Assembly: GCF_003075075.1 (NCBI RefSeq)
Contig: NZ_QCYM01000001.1
Coordinates: forward strand, 586,668-650,667
DNA from: Labrenzia sp. 011
GTDB taxonomy: Bacteria > Pseudomonadota > Alphaproteobacteria > Rhizobiales > Stappiaceae
Length of the DNA: 64,000 nucleotides
Direction: 5' to 3'
Shown: in pieces, positions 43,468-55,629 of the stretch
How positions within the stretch are numbered: position 1 is the first letter of the stretch
How the letters are laid out: every line of letters starts with the position of its first letter
Program-made: the position numbers and the translations under genes
The notes under the pieces: generated by a model
Seen by the model: only the letters and a program-made list of their open reading frames with translations
What the model was told of the DNA's origin: nothing
Database searches by the model: none

Positions 43468-45183
43468 GTGACTCAGTCAGGTCAGGAACCGCCCGAAAAC
43501 GGGCGTCGTACCGCTGACGTGTCCGGAAACAGCGGGACCCCGCAGGAGTCCAAGGGACCGGCCAGACGACGCCGAAAGCGCCGTTCCGGCAAGGGACCGA
43601 AAGGCAAGGCGGCAGCACAGGAAAGTGCCGCCGCGGCAGGGGAGCCCGAAAGGCAGGGACCTGTTCAGGCCAAAGCTGTATCCGGAAGCGTCGAAACAAC
43701 CGCCCATTTGCAGGCATCGCCCGCAGGGGCCGGGGGACCCGCGCCCAATTCCGGAAAGCGCCGCAAGAAGCGACGGCGCAGCCGTCCCTCCCTCGCGGTC
43801 GCAGACAATACGGCGAATGGCAGCTCTGGCACAGGAGAAAACCGGGACACACAGCAAGGCGGCGATGCCACCACCAGCCTGAAAGGCAAAAAGGCCGCGC
43901 GGCGCAGAGGCCGTCGTCGCTGGCAGTCCGAAAGCGGCGGTCCGGAGGGAGTATCCGCCGGCCGCGGTCCTGATTCGGAGGGCGGCATTGCGCCGGGACG
44001 GCCGGCAAATGGCGAAAACGCCGGCTCCGCTGCTAGGGCACCGTCAACCCGGGATGCCGATATCCGGTTGCCGAAAGCTCGGGACGACCAGTCCCGCTCG
44101 CCCTGGAAGGGCGTTCATGCCGACCGGGCCAGAAACGCCCGACCGCGTGGATCACTCTATGCGGCGCTGGATCTTGGAACGAACAATTGCAGGCTGCTGA
44201 TCGCCCGTCCGGAGGGTCGCGGGTTCCGGGTCGTGGACGCCTATTCCCGTATCGTCCGACTGGGCGAGGGGGTGGGCTCCAACAAGCGCCTGGGCGAAGC
44301 CGCCATGGACAGGGCGATCGACGCGCTGGCCAATTGCCACCGCAAGCTGGCGGACAGGGGCGTGTCCCGCTCGCGTCTGATCGCCACGGAAGCCTGCCGG
44401 GCAGCTGAAAACGGCGCGGAGTTCATCGAGCGGGTCAAGTCGGAAACCGGCCTTGCCCTGGAAGTCGTCAACCGCGAGACCGAAGCCCGTCTGGCCGTTG
44501 CCGGCTGCGCGTCTCTGGTCGATCACGACGCGGACGGCGTCATCCTTTTCGACATCGGCGGCGGATCGTCTGAAATCGTCTGGCTCGATCTGCGCAACCG
44601 TTGCGGGGCGCGCGGATATGCCCTGACACGTTTTATCCGCTCCTGGATCTCGCTGCCCGTCGGTGTGGTCAATCTGGCGGAACGCCACGGCGGCGTGCAT
44701 GTTACCCCCGAAGTCTTCGAGGCAATGGTCGAGGATGCCGCCGGGCATCTGGCTGCCTTCAGTCTGGCAAACAGCCTGACGGAAGCCATTTCGTCCGGAC
44801 GGGTACACATGCTCGGCACATCGGGAACCGTCACGACCCTGGCCGGCGTGCATCTCGGTCTGAAACGCTACGACCGGCGCCGGGTGGACGGGACGTGGCT
44901 GGAAGACGGCGACGTCGGCAGAATGATTGATGAACTGCGCGATATGCCCTATGAGGCGCGTGTGGAAAATCCCTGCATCGGCGCGGATCGCGCCGATCTC
45001 GTCCTGGCGGGCTGCGCCATACTGGAAGCCATCCGCCGGCGCTGGAGCTGCTCGCGGCTGCGCGTCGCGGACAGGGGCCTGCGCGAGGGAATTTTAACGG
45101 AATTGATGTCGGCCGACGGCGTCTGGACCCACAAAAGGTCCGGAACCCGTCAGGATCGCGGCCGTCAAAGGAACAGAGCATGA
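43468..45183 (+). CDS. Ppx/GppA phosphatase with long basic N-terminal extension
   Basis: 571 residues. From about 227 the exopolyphosphatase/pppGpp phosphatase domain begins: [56 protein letters not shown]. The first 225 residues are disordered, Gly/Pro/Ala-rich with Arg/Lys clusters ([35 protein letters not shown]), which could bind RNA, polyphosphate or ribosomes. GTG start at 43468 with GAAAGG 6 bases upstream; no family-like start lies further 5'. Its stop overlaps rlmE by 4 bases. Confidence 0.88.
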   Translation: MTQSGQEPPENGRRTADVSGNSGTPQESKGPARRRRKRRSGKGPKGKAAAQESAAAAGEPERQGPVQAKAVSGSVETTAHLQASPAGAGGPAPNSGKRRKKRRRSRPSLAVADNTANGSSGTGENRDTQQGGDATTSLKGKKAARRRGRRRWQSESGGPEGVSAGRGPDSEGGIAPGRPANGENAGSAARAPSTRDADIRLPKARDDQSRSPWKGVHADRARNARPRGSLYAALDLGTNNCRLLIARPEGRGFRVVDAYSRIVRLGEGVGSNKRLGEAAMDRAIDALANCHRKLADRGVSRSRLIATEACRAAENGAEFIERVKSETGLALEVVNRETEARLAVAGCASLVDHDADGVILFDIGGGSSEIVWLDLRNRCGARGYALTRFIRSWISLPVGVVNLAERHGGVHVTPEVFEAMVEDAAGHLAAFSLANSLTEAISSGRVHMLGTSGTVTTLAGVHLGLKRYDRRRVDGTWLEDGDVGRMIDELRDMPYEARVENPCIGADRADLVLAGCAILEAIRRRWSCSRLRVADRGLREGILTELMSADGVWTHKRSGTRQDRGRQRNRA

Positions 45184-45887
45184 GCGGTTCAAAAAAGGGC
45201 ACCGGAGACCGGGGCCTGCACATCAAGGTGAAAACGGCGGCCGGCCGGCGCGAATCGTCCACCCGCTGGCTGACCCGCCAGTTGAACGACCCCTATGTGC
45301 GGCGGGCGAAGATCGACGGCTACCGGTCCAGGGCAGCCTACAAGCTCATCGAGATCGACGACAAGCACAAGCTGCTCAAGCCCGGCTACCGGGTCGTCGA
45401 CCTCGGCTGTGCGCCGGGAGGCTGGTGTCAGGTGGCGGTTCAGCGGGTTCAGTCCAGCGTCGAGGCGCCGAAGGTTGTCGGAATCGATTATCTCGACATG
45501 GACCATGTTCGCGGAATCACGTTCCTGAAAAAGGACTTTCTCGACGACGACGCCCCGGCGGCCCTGATGGAGGCCCTGGGAGGCAACAGGCCCGATGTGG
45601 TGCTGTCGGACATGGCGTCGCCAACGACCGGACACAAGCAGACCGATCACCTGCGCACGACCCACCTGTTTGAAATCGCGATCGATTTTGCCCGCCGCAA
45701 TCTTGTCCCCGGCGGATCCTTCCTGGCAAAGGTTTTCCGTGGCGGAACCGAGAACACCCTGCTCAGGGACCTGAAGCGGGAGTTCAAGTCCGTTGCCCAC
45801 CTGAAGCCGCCGGCGAGCCGCAAGGAAAGTCCGGAACTCTACGTGATCGCCAAGGGGTTTCGCGGCAACGATCTGGAGCAGGACTGA
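45180..45887 (+). CDS. rlmE: 23S rRNA (uridine-2552-2'-O)-methyltransferase RlmE
   Basis: 235 residues, FtsJ/RrmJ fold. The SAM site is [15 protein letters not shown]; the K-D-K-E tetrad is Lys55 (AAYKLIE), Asp in VLSDMASP, Lys in FLAKVFRG and Glu in KESPELY. It methylates U2552 in the ribosomal A loop. Translationally coupled to the Ppx/GppA gene by an ATGA overlap. Confidence 0.95.
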   Translation: MSGSKKGTGDRGLHIKVKTAAGRRESSTRWLTRQLNDPYVRRAKIDGYRSRAAYKLIEIDDKHKLLKPGYRVVDLGCAPGGWCQVAVQRVQSSVEAPKVVGIDYLDMDHVRGITFLKKDFLDDDAPAALMEALGGNRPDVVLSDMASPTTGHKQTDHLRTTHLFEIAIDFARRNLVPGGSFLAKVFRGGTENTLLRDLKREFKSVAHLKPPASRKESPELYVIAKGFRGNDLEQD

Positions 45888-45920
45888 TCCGCACCAGGCG
45901 GAGCTCCCTGGCCCGCCGCA

Positions 45921-45952
45921 CAGAAAGGAAAGCCAGGACCCTTTCCTTTCTG
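45921..45952 (+). terminator. Perfect 12-bp purine/pyrimidine hairpin after rlmE
   Basis: CAGAAAGGAAAG (45921-45932) pairs with CTTTCCTTTCTG (45941-45952), 8-nt loop. It lacks a trailing T run but lies 34 bases after the rlmE stop and before guaB; a terminator role is likely. Confidence 0.55.
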
Positions 45953-46026
45953 TCACCTGCGTGTTATTGACCCGCGCCAACTTCTCCGGCACAGCCGAAG
46001 CGACTCGACAGATGCAGGCTTTATAG

Positions 46027-47571
<1,545 letters not shown>

Positions 47572-47621
47572 CAACGTCACATGCGGTGCGGTCCTGAACA
47601 GGCCGGCTCCAGGGGTTCAAA

Positions 47622-48914
47622 ATGAAAGATGGCGGACGCCTCGCGGCGGCAATTGAAGTCTTAACCGAGGTCGAAACCCGCCACAGGCCGGTTCAGGTCG
47701 CGCTGCGGGACTGGGGCGCGGCCCACCGCTTCGCCGGTTCCGGTGACAGGACCGCAATCGGCAATCTCGTCTTCGACGCCTTGCGTAACAAGGCCTCCCT
47801 GGCCGCGTCCCTTCAGGACGGTTCGCCGCGGACGCTCGTTCTGGCAACCTATGCGCGCACCTGGCAAAAGGGCGTTCCGGCGCTCACCGAAGCGCTGACG
47901 CAGGACGTCCATGCGCCGGATCCACTGACCGATGACGAGCGCGACAGGCTGACGGCGCCTCCCGCCGGCGACATGGCGGACCACGCACTGGCCGACGTGC
48001 CCGAGTGGCTTTGGCCGGGCTTTCACGCGGCCTTCGGCGAGCGGGCCATTGAGGAGGGCAGGGCCCTTGCACAGCGTGCGCCTGTGGACCTGCGAACGAA
48101 CACCCTGAAATCCGATCGCGACAAGCTTCTCAAGCGCCTGTCCCATACAGATGCCCAGCCGACGGGTCTGTCCCCGCTTGGCATGCGCATCGAAGCGCGT
48201 CCCGGGCTTGCCCGCATGCCGCATGTCCAGGCAGAGGAAGGGTACCGCAAAGGCTGGTTCGAACTTCAGGACGAAGCCAGCCAGATTGCCGCCCTGCTTG
48301 CGCAGGCCAAACCGGGGGAACAGGTGCTCGACTATTGCGCCGGAGGCGGCGGCAAGACGCTCGCCCTTGCTGCGGCCATGCAGAACAAGGGGCAGCTCTA
48401 CGCCTATGATGCGGACAGGCTGCGTCTTGCACCGATCCATGAACGCCTACAGCGTGCCGGTGCCCGCAATATTCAGGTCCGGGATCCGGCCAGCTCCACC
48501 CTGGACGACCTTGCAGGCCAGATGGATCTCGTTTTCATGGACGCACCGTGCACGGGAACCGGCGTCTGGCGCCGCAGGCCGGATTCGAAATGGCGGCTGG
48601 CCGAAAAGGCCCTTGCCGACCGCATCGAGGATCAGCGTCACGTTCTCGAACATGCCAGCCGATATGTGAAACCGGGCGGACGCCTTGTCTATGTGACCTG
48701 TTCCGTTCTGGCGGCCGAGAACCAGGACCAGGCGGATTGGTTCCTGGCCAATAATGCCGACTTCCGGCCGTCTTCGGCCCTGGATGTGTGGAAGGCGATC
48801 CTGCCCGGGATGCCGGAGCCGCGCTATGTCACCGAGCGCGGAGATCTGCTGATGACACCGGCATCCACCGCAACGGACGGTTTTTTCGTGGCTATTTTTG
48901 AACGTTGCGACTGA
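47622..48914 (+). CDS. RsmB/NOP-family RNA (cytosine-C5)-methyltransferase
   Basis: 430 residues. SAM motif I VLDYCAGGGGKTLALAA, motif IV MDAPCTGTGVWRRRPD and motif VI YVTCSVLAAEN, giving the two catalytic cysteines of 5-methylcytosine RNA enzymes. A NusB-like N-terminal part is degenerate. The target is probably 16S rRNA; exact site not predicted. Confidence 0.9.
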   Translation: MKDGGRLAAAIEVLTEVETRHRPVQVALRDWGAAHRFAGSGDRTAIGNLVFDALRNKASLAASLQDGSPRTLVLATYARTWQKGVPALTEALTQDVHAPDPLTDDERDRLTAPPAGDMADHALADVPEWLWPGFHAAFGERAIEEGRALAQRAPVDLRTNTLKSDRDKLLKRLSHTDAQPTGLSPLGMRIEARPGLARMPHVQAEEGYRKGWFELQDEASQIAALLAQAKPGEQVLDYCAGGGGKTLALAAAMQNKGQLYAYDADRLRLAPIHERLQRAGARNIQVRDPASSTLDDLAGQMDLVFMDAPCTGTGVWRRRPDSKWRLAEKALADRIEDQRHVLEHASRYVKPGGRLVYVTCSVLAAENQDQADWFLANNADFRPSSALDVWKAILPGMPEPRYVTERGDLLMTPASTATDGFFVAIFERCD

Positions 48915-48942
48915 CGCCGCTGCGTTCCCTGGTGGTCCGAAA

Positions 48943-50148
48943 TCAGGACCGGTCCTGGCGCTGAAGTCCCAGCACATTCGGCAGCTGATCATCAGCTGCC
49001 GATGAGAGTTTCCCGGCAGTGTCTACGGTTTTCCCGGACGCCGACGTGTCCGTTTCCGGCTGTGCGGTTTCGCTCCCGGACTTTTCCGCGCCGGCCGGTT
49101 GAGGTTTCGCCTCCGCTTCACCGGTCTTTGCGACCGTCTGCGCGCGCGTTTCCGCGTCGGCTGCCGGTCGTGCCGTTTCGCTTGCAATGACGTTTTCCAC
49201 GAAACGTCTCACGTCCGGATCGAGACCCTTGCCTGCCGACAGGGCGGTCAACACCGAGCGGGCCTGTTTGGAATATTTCAGGGCGGCAAGTGCGGCCCCC
49301 AGTGCGTTGAGCGGCCCCTGGACCGTATTATCCAGGTCATGCGCCAGAAGAGCATGCTTGAGGGCGACTACCGGGTGCCCGAGTTTGCGCGACAGGACGC
49401 TGAGCCGGACCAGAACCGGCACCGACCGGGGACTGAGCCTGAGAGCTTCTTCTGCCGCTTCGCGGGCATCCTCAAGGGCGCCTTTCCCGGAAAGAGCATC
49501 CGACAGCATTTCCATCGGAAGCGGATCTGCCGGCGTGTGCCGGTTGGCCCTGATGGTCAGTTCGACAACCTCGTCGAAGCGCTGGCGGCGCAGGAGGGTT
49601 TCGGACAGACCCAGGAGCGCGGGGACATGGTCCGGAGCGCATTTGAGGGCCTTGCGATAGGCGGCAATCGCGGCGGACGTCTGGCCCGATCTGTCCTGCG
49701 TTTGCGCGAACAGCGTCAGAACGGGGGCGGAGTCCGGCAGCAGCTCCAGCAGGTGCCGGGCATGGACTTCCGCTTCGGCAGCCTTGTTTTCCTCCAGAAG
49801 AACACTCGCCAATCCGTAAAGCGCATTGCGATTGTCGGGAGACACGTCGAGCACTTCGGCGAAATTCTGCCTGGCATTGGCAATATCGCCGAGAAGAAGC
49901 TGGCAGTTGCCGAGGCTGGCGCGAGCCCCCAGGTGCTCGGGTTCGGCAAAGACGATCCGGCGCAATTGCGACTGGGCTTCTTCCAGGTAGCCGGCCTGGA
50001 GCAGCGCGCAGGCGGTGCGGTAGGCTATTTCCGTGTCCTGGGGCGCGAGTTCCAGAGCCTTGAGGTAGGAAACCAGCGCTTTGTCCATGTCGCCGGTGCT
50101 TTCCAGCGCCTGGGCTTCTTCAAACGCTTGTCGGGCAGCTGCTGTCAT
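48943..50148 (-). CDS. Tetratricopeptide-repeat protein
   Basis: 401 residues: about eight TPR units (for example DMDKALVSYLKALELAPQD at 20-38; GDIANARQNFAEVLDVSPD) through residue 290, then a Ser/Thr/Glu/Ala-rich tail of about 100 residues ending in QRQDRS. No signal peptide. A scaffold role is likely, partner unknown. It is convergent with the RsmB-like gene. Confidence 0.8.
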   Translation of the reverse strand: MTAAARQAFEEAQALESTGDMDKALVSYLKALELAPQDTEIAYRTACALLQAGYLEEAQSQLRRIVFAEPEHLGARASLGNCQLLLGDIANARQNFAEVLDVSPDNRNALYGLASVLLEENKAAEAEVHARHLLELLPDSAPVLTLFAQTQDRSGQTSAAIAAYRKALKCAPDHVPALLGLSETLLRRQRFDEVVELTIRANRHTPADPLPMEMLSDALSGKGALEDAREAAEEALRLSPRSVPVLVRLSVLSRKLGHPVVALKHALLAHDLDNTVQGPLNALGAALAALKYSKQARSVLTALSAGKGLDPDVRRFVENVIASETARPAADAETRAQTVAKTGEAEAKPQPAGAEKSGSETAQPETDTSASGKTVDTAGKLSSAADDQLPNVLGLQRQDRS

Positions 50149-50410
50149 TCGATGTAAGGTTCCTCAAGCACCTGCTGCCGCCCATGTTCATGGGATGTGA
50201 CGCACGGCAGAGGGCAGGGTAAGGAGCGTAGCTGCGCGGGTCAAAAGCGAAATGCGGCCGTGCACAGCTTGTCCGCCGATTTATTTGCCGGATAGGCAAG
50301 TGACACCCGGTCGGCATGCCGGTTCGCGGTGAGAGAAAAATGCTGTGCGAGACCGCTGGCAAGGCGAAATTCGGGTTCAATTTGACCGAAAGACCGGTTA
50401 GAAGCTGACC

Positions 50411-51982
50411 ATGACCCAGCACGACCGTCTCCTCATCATCGATTTCGGTTCTCAGGTAACCCAGCTGATCGCACGGCGCCTGCGCGAGCTGAATGTTTAT
50501 TGCGAAATTCATCCTTATCAGAACGTCACGGATGCGTTCCTGGCCGAATTCGCCCCCAAGGCCGTCATCTTCTCAGGTGGACCGGATACCGTTACCCGGA
50601 AGGACGCTCCGCGACCACCGGTCTCTGTATACGAACTCGGCGTCCCCGTGCTGGGTATCTGCTACGGCCAGCAGGTGATGATGCAGCAGCTCGGCGGTCA
50701 GGTCGAAGGGGGCAAGATCTCCGGCGGTGGCGGCACCGCCGAATTCGGGCGCGCATTTGTGACGCCCGCAGGCCAGCCGCTTGCCCTTCTCGAGGGACTG
50801 TTTGCCGACGGGCGTGAACAGGTTTGGATGAGTCATGGCGACCACGTCAGCAAGATCGCGCCCGGCTTCGAGGTTTTCGGCACGTCTCCCAACGCGCCCT
50901 TCGCCATCACGGCTGACACGAACCGCAATTTCTACGCGGTCCAGTTTCACCCGGAAGTTCATCACACGCCCAACGGCAAGATCCTTTATGAAAACTTCGT
51001 CCGGCTGGCCGGGTTTACCGGCGACTGGACCATGGGAGCCTATCGGGATGACGCCATCGCAAAGATTCGCGAGCAGGTTGGCGACAAGAAAGTCATTTGC
51101 GGCCTGTCCGGTGGTGTCGACAGTTCCGTGGCCGCAGTCCTCATTCACGAGGCGATCGGCGACCAGCTGACCTGCGTTTTCGTCGACCACGGGCTTCTTC
51201 GCCAGAACGAGGCGGAAGAAGTCGTGTCCATGTTCCGGGACAACTACAACATCCCGCTGATCCACGCGGACGAGAAGGAGCTGTTTCTGGGGGAACTGGA
51301 CGGCGTGTCAGACCCGGAGACCAAGCGCAAGATCATTGGCCGACTGTTCATCGACGTCTTCCAGAAACACGCAAATGCGATCGAGGGCGCCGAGTTTCTG
51401 GCCCAGGGAACCCTGTATCCGGATGTGATCGAAAGCGTCAGTTTCTCCGGCGGGCCGTCGGTCACCATCAAGTCCCACCACAACGTCGGCGGGCTGCCGG
51501 AAAAGATGGGGCTCAAGCTGGTGGAACCGCTCCGCGAGCTCTTCAAGGACGAGGTGAGGGCGCTTGGCCGGGAACTCGGCCTTCCGGACAACTTCATCGG
51601 CCGCCACCCGTTCCCCGGACCGGGTCTCGCCATCCGCTGCCCGGGAGAAATCACCCGGGAGAAACTGGAAATCCTGCGCAAGGCGGATGCGGTCTATATC
51701 GACCAGATCCGCAAGCATGGTCTCTATGACGACATCTGGCAGGCCTTCGTCGCGATTCTGCCCGTCCGCACCGTTGGCGTGATGGGTGACGGCCGCACCT
51801 ACGATTACGCCTGCGCCCTGCGCGCGGTAACCTCCGTCGACGGAATGACCGCCGACTATTTCCCCTTCAGTCACGAGTTTCTGGGCGAAACCGCAACCCG
51901 CATCATCAACGAGGTGCAGGGGATCAACCGGGTGACCTATGACATCACGTCGAAACCTCCGGGCACCATCGAGTGGGAATGA
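50411..51982 (+). CDS. guaA: GMP synthase (glutamine-hydrolysing)
   Basis: 523 residues: class I glutamine amidotransferase (LGICYGQQ, Cys84; FHPEVHHT), ATP-pyrophosphatase loop [15 protein letters not shown] near 232, and the C-terminal dimer domain ending [15 protein letters not shown]. It converts XMP to GMP. The 260-base gap to the divergent TPR gene holds its promoter; no obvious riboswitch was seen. Confidence 0.97.
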   Translation: MTQHDRLLIIDFGSQVTQLIARRLRELNVYCEIHPYQNVTDAFLAEFAPKAVIFSGGPDTVTRKDAPRPPVSVYELGVPVLGICYGQQVMMQQLGGQVEGGKISGGGGTAEFGRAFVTPAGQPLALLEGLFADGREQVWMSHGDHVSKIAPGFEVFGTSPNAPFAITADTNRNFYAVQFHPEVHHTPNGKILYENFVRLAGFTGDWTMGAYRDDAIAKIREQVGDKKVICGLSGGVDSSVAAVLIHEAIGDQLTCVFVDHGLLRQNEAEEVVSMFRDNYNIPLIHADEKELFLGELDGVSDPETKRKIIGRLFIDVFQKHANAIEGAEFLAQGTLYPDVIESVSFSGGPSVTIKSHHNVGGLPEKMGLKLVEPLRELFKDEVRALGRELGLPDNFIGRHPFPGPGLAIRCPGEITREKLEILRKADAVYIDQIRKHGLYDDIWQAFVAILPVRTVGVMGDGRTYDYACALRAVTSVDGMTADYFPFSHEFLGETATRIINEVQGINRVTYDITSKPPGTIEWE

Positions 51983-52229
51983 CGGCATCGGTGCCGGTCA
52001 CCGGCAGGGACGGACAGGTTTCTGTCCCGCAGTTACCGCAAGCCAACTGAACGGACACGGGAAGATCCCGCCCATTTCCGGGCTTCGAAACCGGCAGTTA
52101 GGGCTTCGTCCCCTGCGACAATCCCGGGCAGCGTGAAGCCGGGTCTATTGACAGGGGGCCCGGCGGCCTCTGAACCTGGAAGTGTTCATCCGGGGCTTTT
52201 TCAAACTGAAATTCGATGTATCTTCGGCA

Positions 52230-52748
52230 ATGATCAAACAGGACCTGACATCGGATTGCTCGAATTGTGCAGCGCTGTGCTGCGTGGTTTTCGCCTTCGA
52301 CAAATCCGAATCCTTTGCCGTGGACAAGGCGGCTGGCGAGGTCTGTGCCAACCTTGACGGCAGCAACCGGTGCCGGATCTTTGCGGAGCGGGAAACCCTC
52401 GGTTTCCGGGGCTGCATGACCTATGACTGCCATGGAGCAGGCCAGCGCGTCACCCAGGAAGTGTTCGGCGGCAGAAGCTGGCGAAACGATCCCGGTCTGA
52501 CTTCGCGAATGGGAGCGGCCCTGTCTGTTATGCGCCGTGTTCACGAGCAGCTCCTGATGCTCAGGACCGCGGAAAAATTTCCGCTGGATCCAGCTGAACG
52601 GGAAACGGCACGGATGCTGGTGGACAGCCTGTCGCCCGGGACTGGCTGGACGGAACAGAGCCTGAAGACCTTCGCGATCGATGCGGCCTCCCGGAAAGTC
52701 GCGACATTCCTGCGCAGCCTCCGCCACCATGTGACCAATGCATCGTGA
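52230..52748 (+). CDS. Cysteine-cluster protein (YkgJ-like)
   Basis: 172 residues starting MIKQDLTSDCSNCAALCC. Cysteines at 10, 13, 17, 18, then about 38, 48, 62 and 67 suggest a metal or Fe-S cluster; GHGAGQRVTQE-like CHGAGQRVTQEVFGG is a conserved-looking block. The start is uncertain: a GTG at 52182 is in frame, and neither has a good ribosome site. Function unknown. Confidence 0.7.
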   Translation: MIKQDLTSDCSNCAALCCVVFAFDKSESFAVDKAAGEVCANLDGSNRCRIFAERETLGFRGCMTYDCHGAGQRVTQEVFGGRSWRNDPGLTSRMGAALSVMRRVHEQLLMLRTAEKFPLDPAERETARMLVDSLSPGTGWTEQSLKTFAIDAASRKVATFLRSLRHHVTNAS

Positions 52749-52852
52749 TCATGCCGCGTTCAATTGGCGCTGACCGCAGGCAAGGTTCAGGCGGACACAG
52801 TCAATCAATCACCTTGAACTGAGCACGGACAATCCGTTGCCTTCAGTGCATC

Positions 52853-53179
52853 TTAGCGGGCACAGGTGATGCAGAATGCGGCCGCCGGATCGACTTTCAG
52901 TCTTTTTTCCGGAATTTCTTCCCCGCATTCGACGCAATAGCCGTAGTCGCCGGTGTCAAGGCGCTGCAATGCAGCCTCGATACGCTGGATATGGGAGCGG
53001 CGCTGTCGTTCCGCAGCCTGCGCCATCGCCTGGCCCTGGAGCGCGTCCATGCGGGACAATCTCCCGACCGATTGCTGATCGAGCATCACTGTCGCCCGGG
53101 CTTCCTCGGAAATTTCGCTCAGCGAAACCAGTTCGTTCTTCAGTTTCAAGAGTTCCGCACGAGCTGTTTTACTGTCCAT
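52853..53179 (-). CDS. TraR/DksA-type zinc-finger protein
   Basis: 108 residues: an N-terminal coiled coil with an acidic/hydroxylated tip, then a C4 zinc finger (Cys82, Cys85, Cys103, Cys106) in YCVECGEEIPEKRL. Shorter than DksA (about 150), like other small alphaproteobacterial paralogues. It may enter the RNA polymerase secondary channel and modulate initiation. Confidence 0.88.
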   Translation of the reverse strand: MDSKTARAELLKLKNELVSLSEISEEARATVMLDQQSVGRLSRMDALQGQAMAQAAERQRRSHIQRIEAALQRLDTGDYGYCVECGEEIPEKRLKVDPAAAFCITCAR

Positions 53180-53284
53180 CGGCCGTCACCTCCCGGACAA
53201 AGAATGGCAACGCCAGCACCATTGCGCAAGCGGGACGTCTACGCTCTCACGAGGGGCTCGACACCCGCGGAAGGGACCCGCGCT

Positions 53285-54247
53285 TCACGCCTTGCCGGGC
53301 CCGGTCGCCGCCTTTTCCTCGTCCAGCATTTTTTCATGGTGCTCGCGGGCCTGGACCTCGATGAACAACCGCGTGACCTGGGGCATCTCCATCTTGATGG
53401 TCCGTTCGAGGGAGTAGATGGTTTCCTCTACGGTTCCCGCGGTGACTTCATCGATGAAATCCACAGACAGCGCCAGAAGAATTTCCTGCGGTCCGCGGTG
53501 AAGCGTGCGGATTTCATTGAGGTTGCTGATTGCAGGTGTCGCCCCGATGATTGCCTCGATCTTGAGAAGCACCTCCGGCGACGCGCCTTCGCCGATGAGC
53601 AGCCCCTTGGTTTCATAGGCCAGCAGGGCCGCAGTGGCGGCCAGAATGATGCCGATGGTTATGGAGGCAGCGCCGTCAAGCCACGCCAGGCCAAGATACT
53701 GGACCCCCAGAAGGCCAAGGAATGCGACGGCAAGCCCGAGCATCGCTGCACTGTCCTCGAACAGGACCGTGAAGACCGTCGGGTCCTTGCTGTCGCGCAC
53801 TGCGGCAATGATCGATTTCTGGCCGCGCACCTGATTGAATTCCTTGTAGGCAATCCACCAGGCCACGGCCTCGAAGATCATCGCCAGCCCGAGCACGATA
53901 TAAGCCACATAGGGGCTGGAAACCGGGTGAGGATGCAGAACCTTTTGAACCCCTTCGTAGATCGACACGCCAGAGCCGACCGCAAAGATCAGGATCGCAA
54001 CCACAAAGGACCAGAAATACAGCTCTGCCCCATAGCCGAAGGGGTGTCTCTTGTCCGCCGGCTGCTTCGACTTCTTCAGTCCATAGAGCAGAAGCCCCTG
54101 GTTGCCTGTATCGACAAGAGAATGAATACCTTCCGAGAGCATCGCGGAAGAACCGGTGTAGGCGGCGGCGGCGAATTTGGTGACAGCAATCAGGGAATTC
54201 CCGACAAGTGCCGCATAGATCACCTTTTTAGAGCCATGTCCGGCCAT
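53285..54247 (-). CDS. Cation diffusion facilitator transporter
   Basis: 320 residues, about six membrane helices, first metal site in EGIHSLVDTGNQ and second in FEDSAAMLG (Asp/Glu in place of the usual HD), as in the SLC30A9/YdfM-like branch. C-terminal cytoplasmic domain after 225 (IIGATPAISNLNEIRTLHRGP). Exports Zn2+/Fe2+ or similar. Start MAGHGSKK with GGGAGA upstream; an upstream ATG at 54277 is less likely. Confidence 0.87.
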   Translation of the reverse strand: MAGHGSKKVIYAALVGNSLIAVTKFAAAAYTGSSAMLSEGIHSLVDTGNQGLLLYGLKKSKQPADKRHPFGYGAELYFWSFVVAILIFAVGSGVSIYEGVQKVLHPHPVSSPYVAYIVLGLAMIFEAVAWWIAYKEFNQVRGQKSIIAAVRDSKDPTVFTVLFEDSAAMLGLAVAFLGLLGVQYLGLAWLDGAASITIGIILAATAALLAYETKGLLIGEGASPEVLLKIEAIIGATPAISNLNEIRTLHRGPQEILLALSVDFIDEVTAGTVEETIYSLERTIKMEMPQVTRLFIEVQAREHHEKMLDEEKAATGPGKA

Positions 54248-54379
54248 AAACGTCTCCCGAGCGAGTTTCCATACCAATCAATGCGCCGAAGCCTATGACG
54301 CATTCGTGACTTTGATCAAGCTGATATCCTTTGCTAACTCTTCAAATGGGCATCAGTTCATCGAAAAGGAAAATTTCGG

Positions 54380-54748
54380 ATGTATCCAAAGGCAGTTATG
54401 GCCTTCGCGCTTCTGGCCACTGTTCTCGGCTGCCTGCCGGCTTCCGCCGACGAAGTCGAGATCGTCGGTGCGACAGCGAGGAAGACAGGGGCCGGATGGA
54501 CTTTCTCCGTCACGCTGAAGCACGCCGATACCGGCTGGGATCACTATGCCGATCTGTGGCAGGTCTATTCTCCCGACGGAGACCTCCTGGGCGAACGCGT
54601 GCTGTTGCATCCTCATGTCGATGAACAGCCCTTCACCCGGTCCCTGTCCGGCGTGACGGTACCCGAAAGCCTGGACGAAGTGGTCATCAGGGCGCGCGAC
54701 ACCGTGCATGGTGTTTCACCACAGGAATACAGGTTGTCCTTGCCCTAG
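54380..54748 (+). CDS. Small secreted protein of unknown function
   Basis: 122 residues: signal peptide (about 1-24, ending ASADE) and a beta-rich domain (TFSVTLKHADTGWDHYADLWQVY; FTRSLSGVTVPE) resembling an immunoglobulin-like fold. AAGGAAAA precedes the ATG. I do not recognise a family. Confidence 0.65.
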   Translation: MYPKAVMAFALLATVLGCLPASADEVEIVGATARKTGAGWTFSVTLKHADTGWDHYADLWQVYSPDGDLLGERVLLHPHVDEQPFTRSLSGVTVPESLDEVVIRARDTVHGVSPQEYRLSLP

Positions 54749-54763
54749 CTGGAACGCCCGTTT

Positions 54764-55411
54764 TCAGCCCCCCTGGGAGCCGATAAATGCCAATACGCCG
54801 TCGGCGACGAACTGGACGGACAACGCTGCCAGAAGGACGCCGAGAAGACGGGTGATCACCAGCTGGGCCGTATCACCGAGCAGCCGCTCGATCCTGTCCG
54901 CCAGGAGGAACGCGCCCAGGCAGCTGGCCAGAATGACCGCGATGACGCCGCCCAGACCGGCATAGGCAAGCGTGTCGGGGGCTTCGCCGGACAGGAGTAT
55001 GATCGCCGAAATCGCTGCGGGTCCGGAAATCAGCGGAATGGCTAGCGGGAAAATCGCGAGTTCGTTGATGGTGCCATGATGCGCATCGGAGGATTCGACG
55101 GCCTTTTCTGCCGTCTCCGCCTTGCGTTCCTGGCGTTTGCCGAAAATCATTTCGATCGCGATCAGGAAAAGCAGGATCCCGCCCGAAACCCGGAAAGCCG
55201 TCACGGAAATGCCAAGAACGTTGAGAACCGTCTGTCCGCTGGCATAGAAGACCAACAGGATTGCTGCGGCGATCAATGTCGCCCGGACGGCCACCCGCCG
55301 GCGGTCGGCCCGGTTCATTCCCGCGGTCACTGCAAGAAACATCGGAGCAAGTCCGACCGGATCAATGGTCACGAAAAGCGTCGCGAAGGCATTGATGAAA
55401 TAGTCCAGCAT
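54764..55411 (-). CDS. MarC family membrane protein
   Basis: 215 residues, six membrane segments. MarC blocks: LFVTIDPVGLAPMFLAVT near 12-29, AFRVSGGILLFLIAIEM, AIFPLAIPLISGPAAISAII. Despite the name, no role in antibiotic resistance is established; transport is presumed. Confidence 0.87.
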   Translation of the reverse strand: MLDYFINAFATLFVTIDPVGLAPMFLAVTAGMNRADRRRVAVRATLIAAAILLVFYASGQTVLNVLGISVTAFRVSGGILLFLIAIEMIFGKRQERKAETAEKAVESSDAHHGTINELAIFPLAIPLISGPAAISAIILLSGEAPDTLAYAGLGGVIAVILASCLGAFLLADRIERLLGDTAQLVITRLLGVLLAALSVQFVADGVLAFIGSQGG

Positions 55412-55629
55412 TTCCTGTCTCCGGGATCGGCATTCAGGGGCGATTCCCGCATTTTTATAGGGGTTTTGGCAGGACAGCGACCCGGGCGGAAGAAAACATT
55501 TTCACGCCCTGTGCATACTTCTTGTAGGTCATTGAAACTAAAGACCTATTAGTTGGGTGGAAATGCGCTTCAAATTTGGATCAAGGCGTTGAATCAGCTA
55601 TAAAAGAGCAAGCAATAACAAAGAAATGA

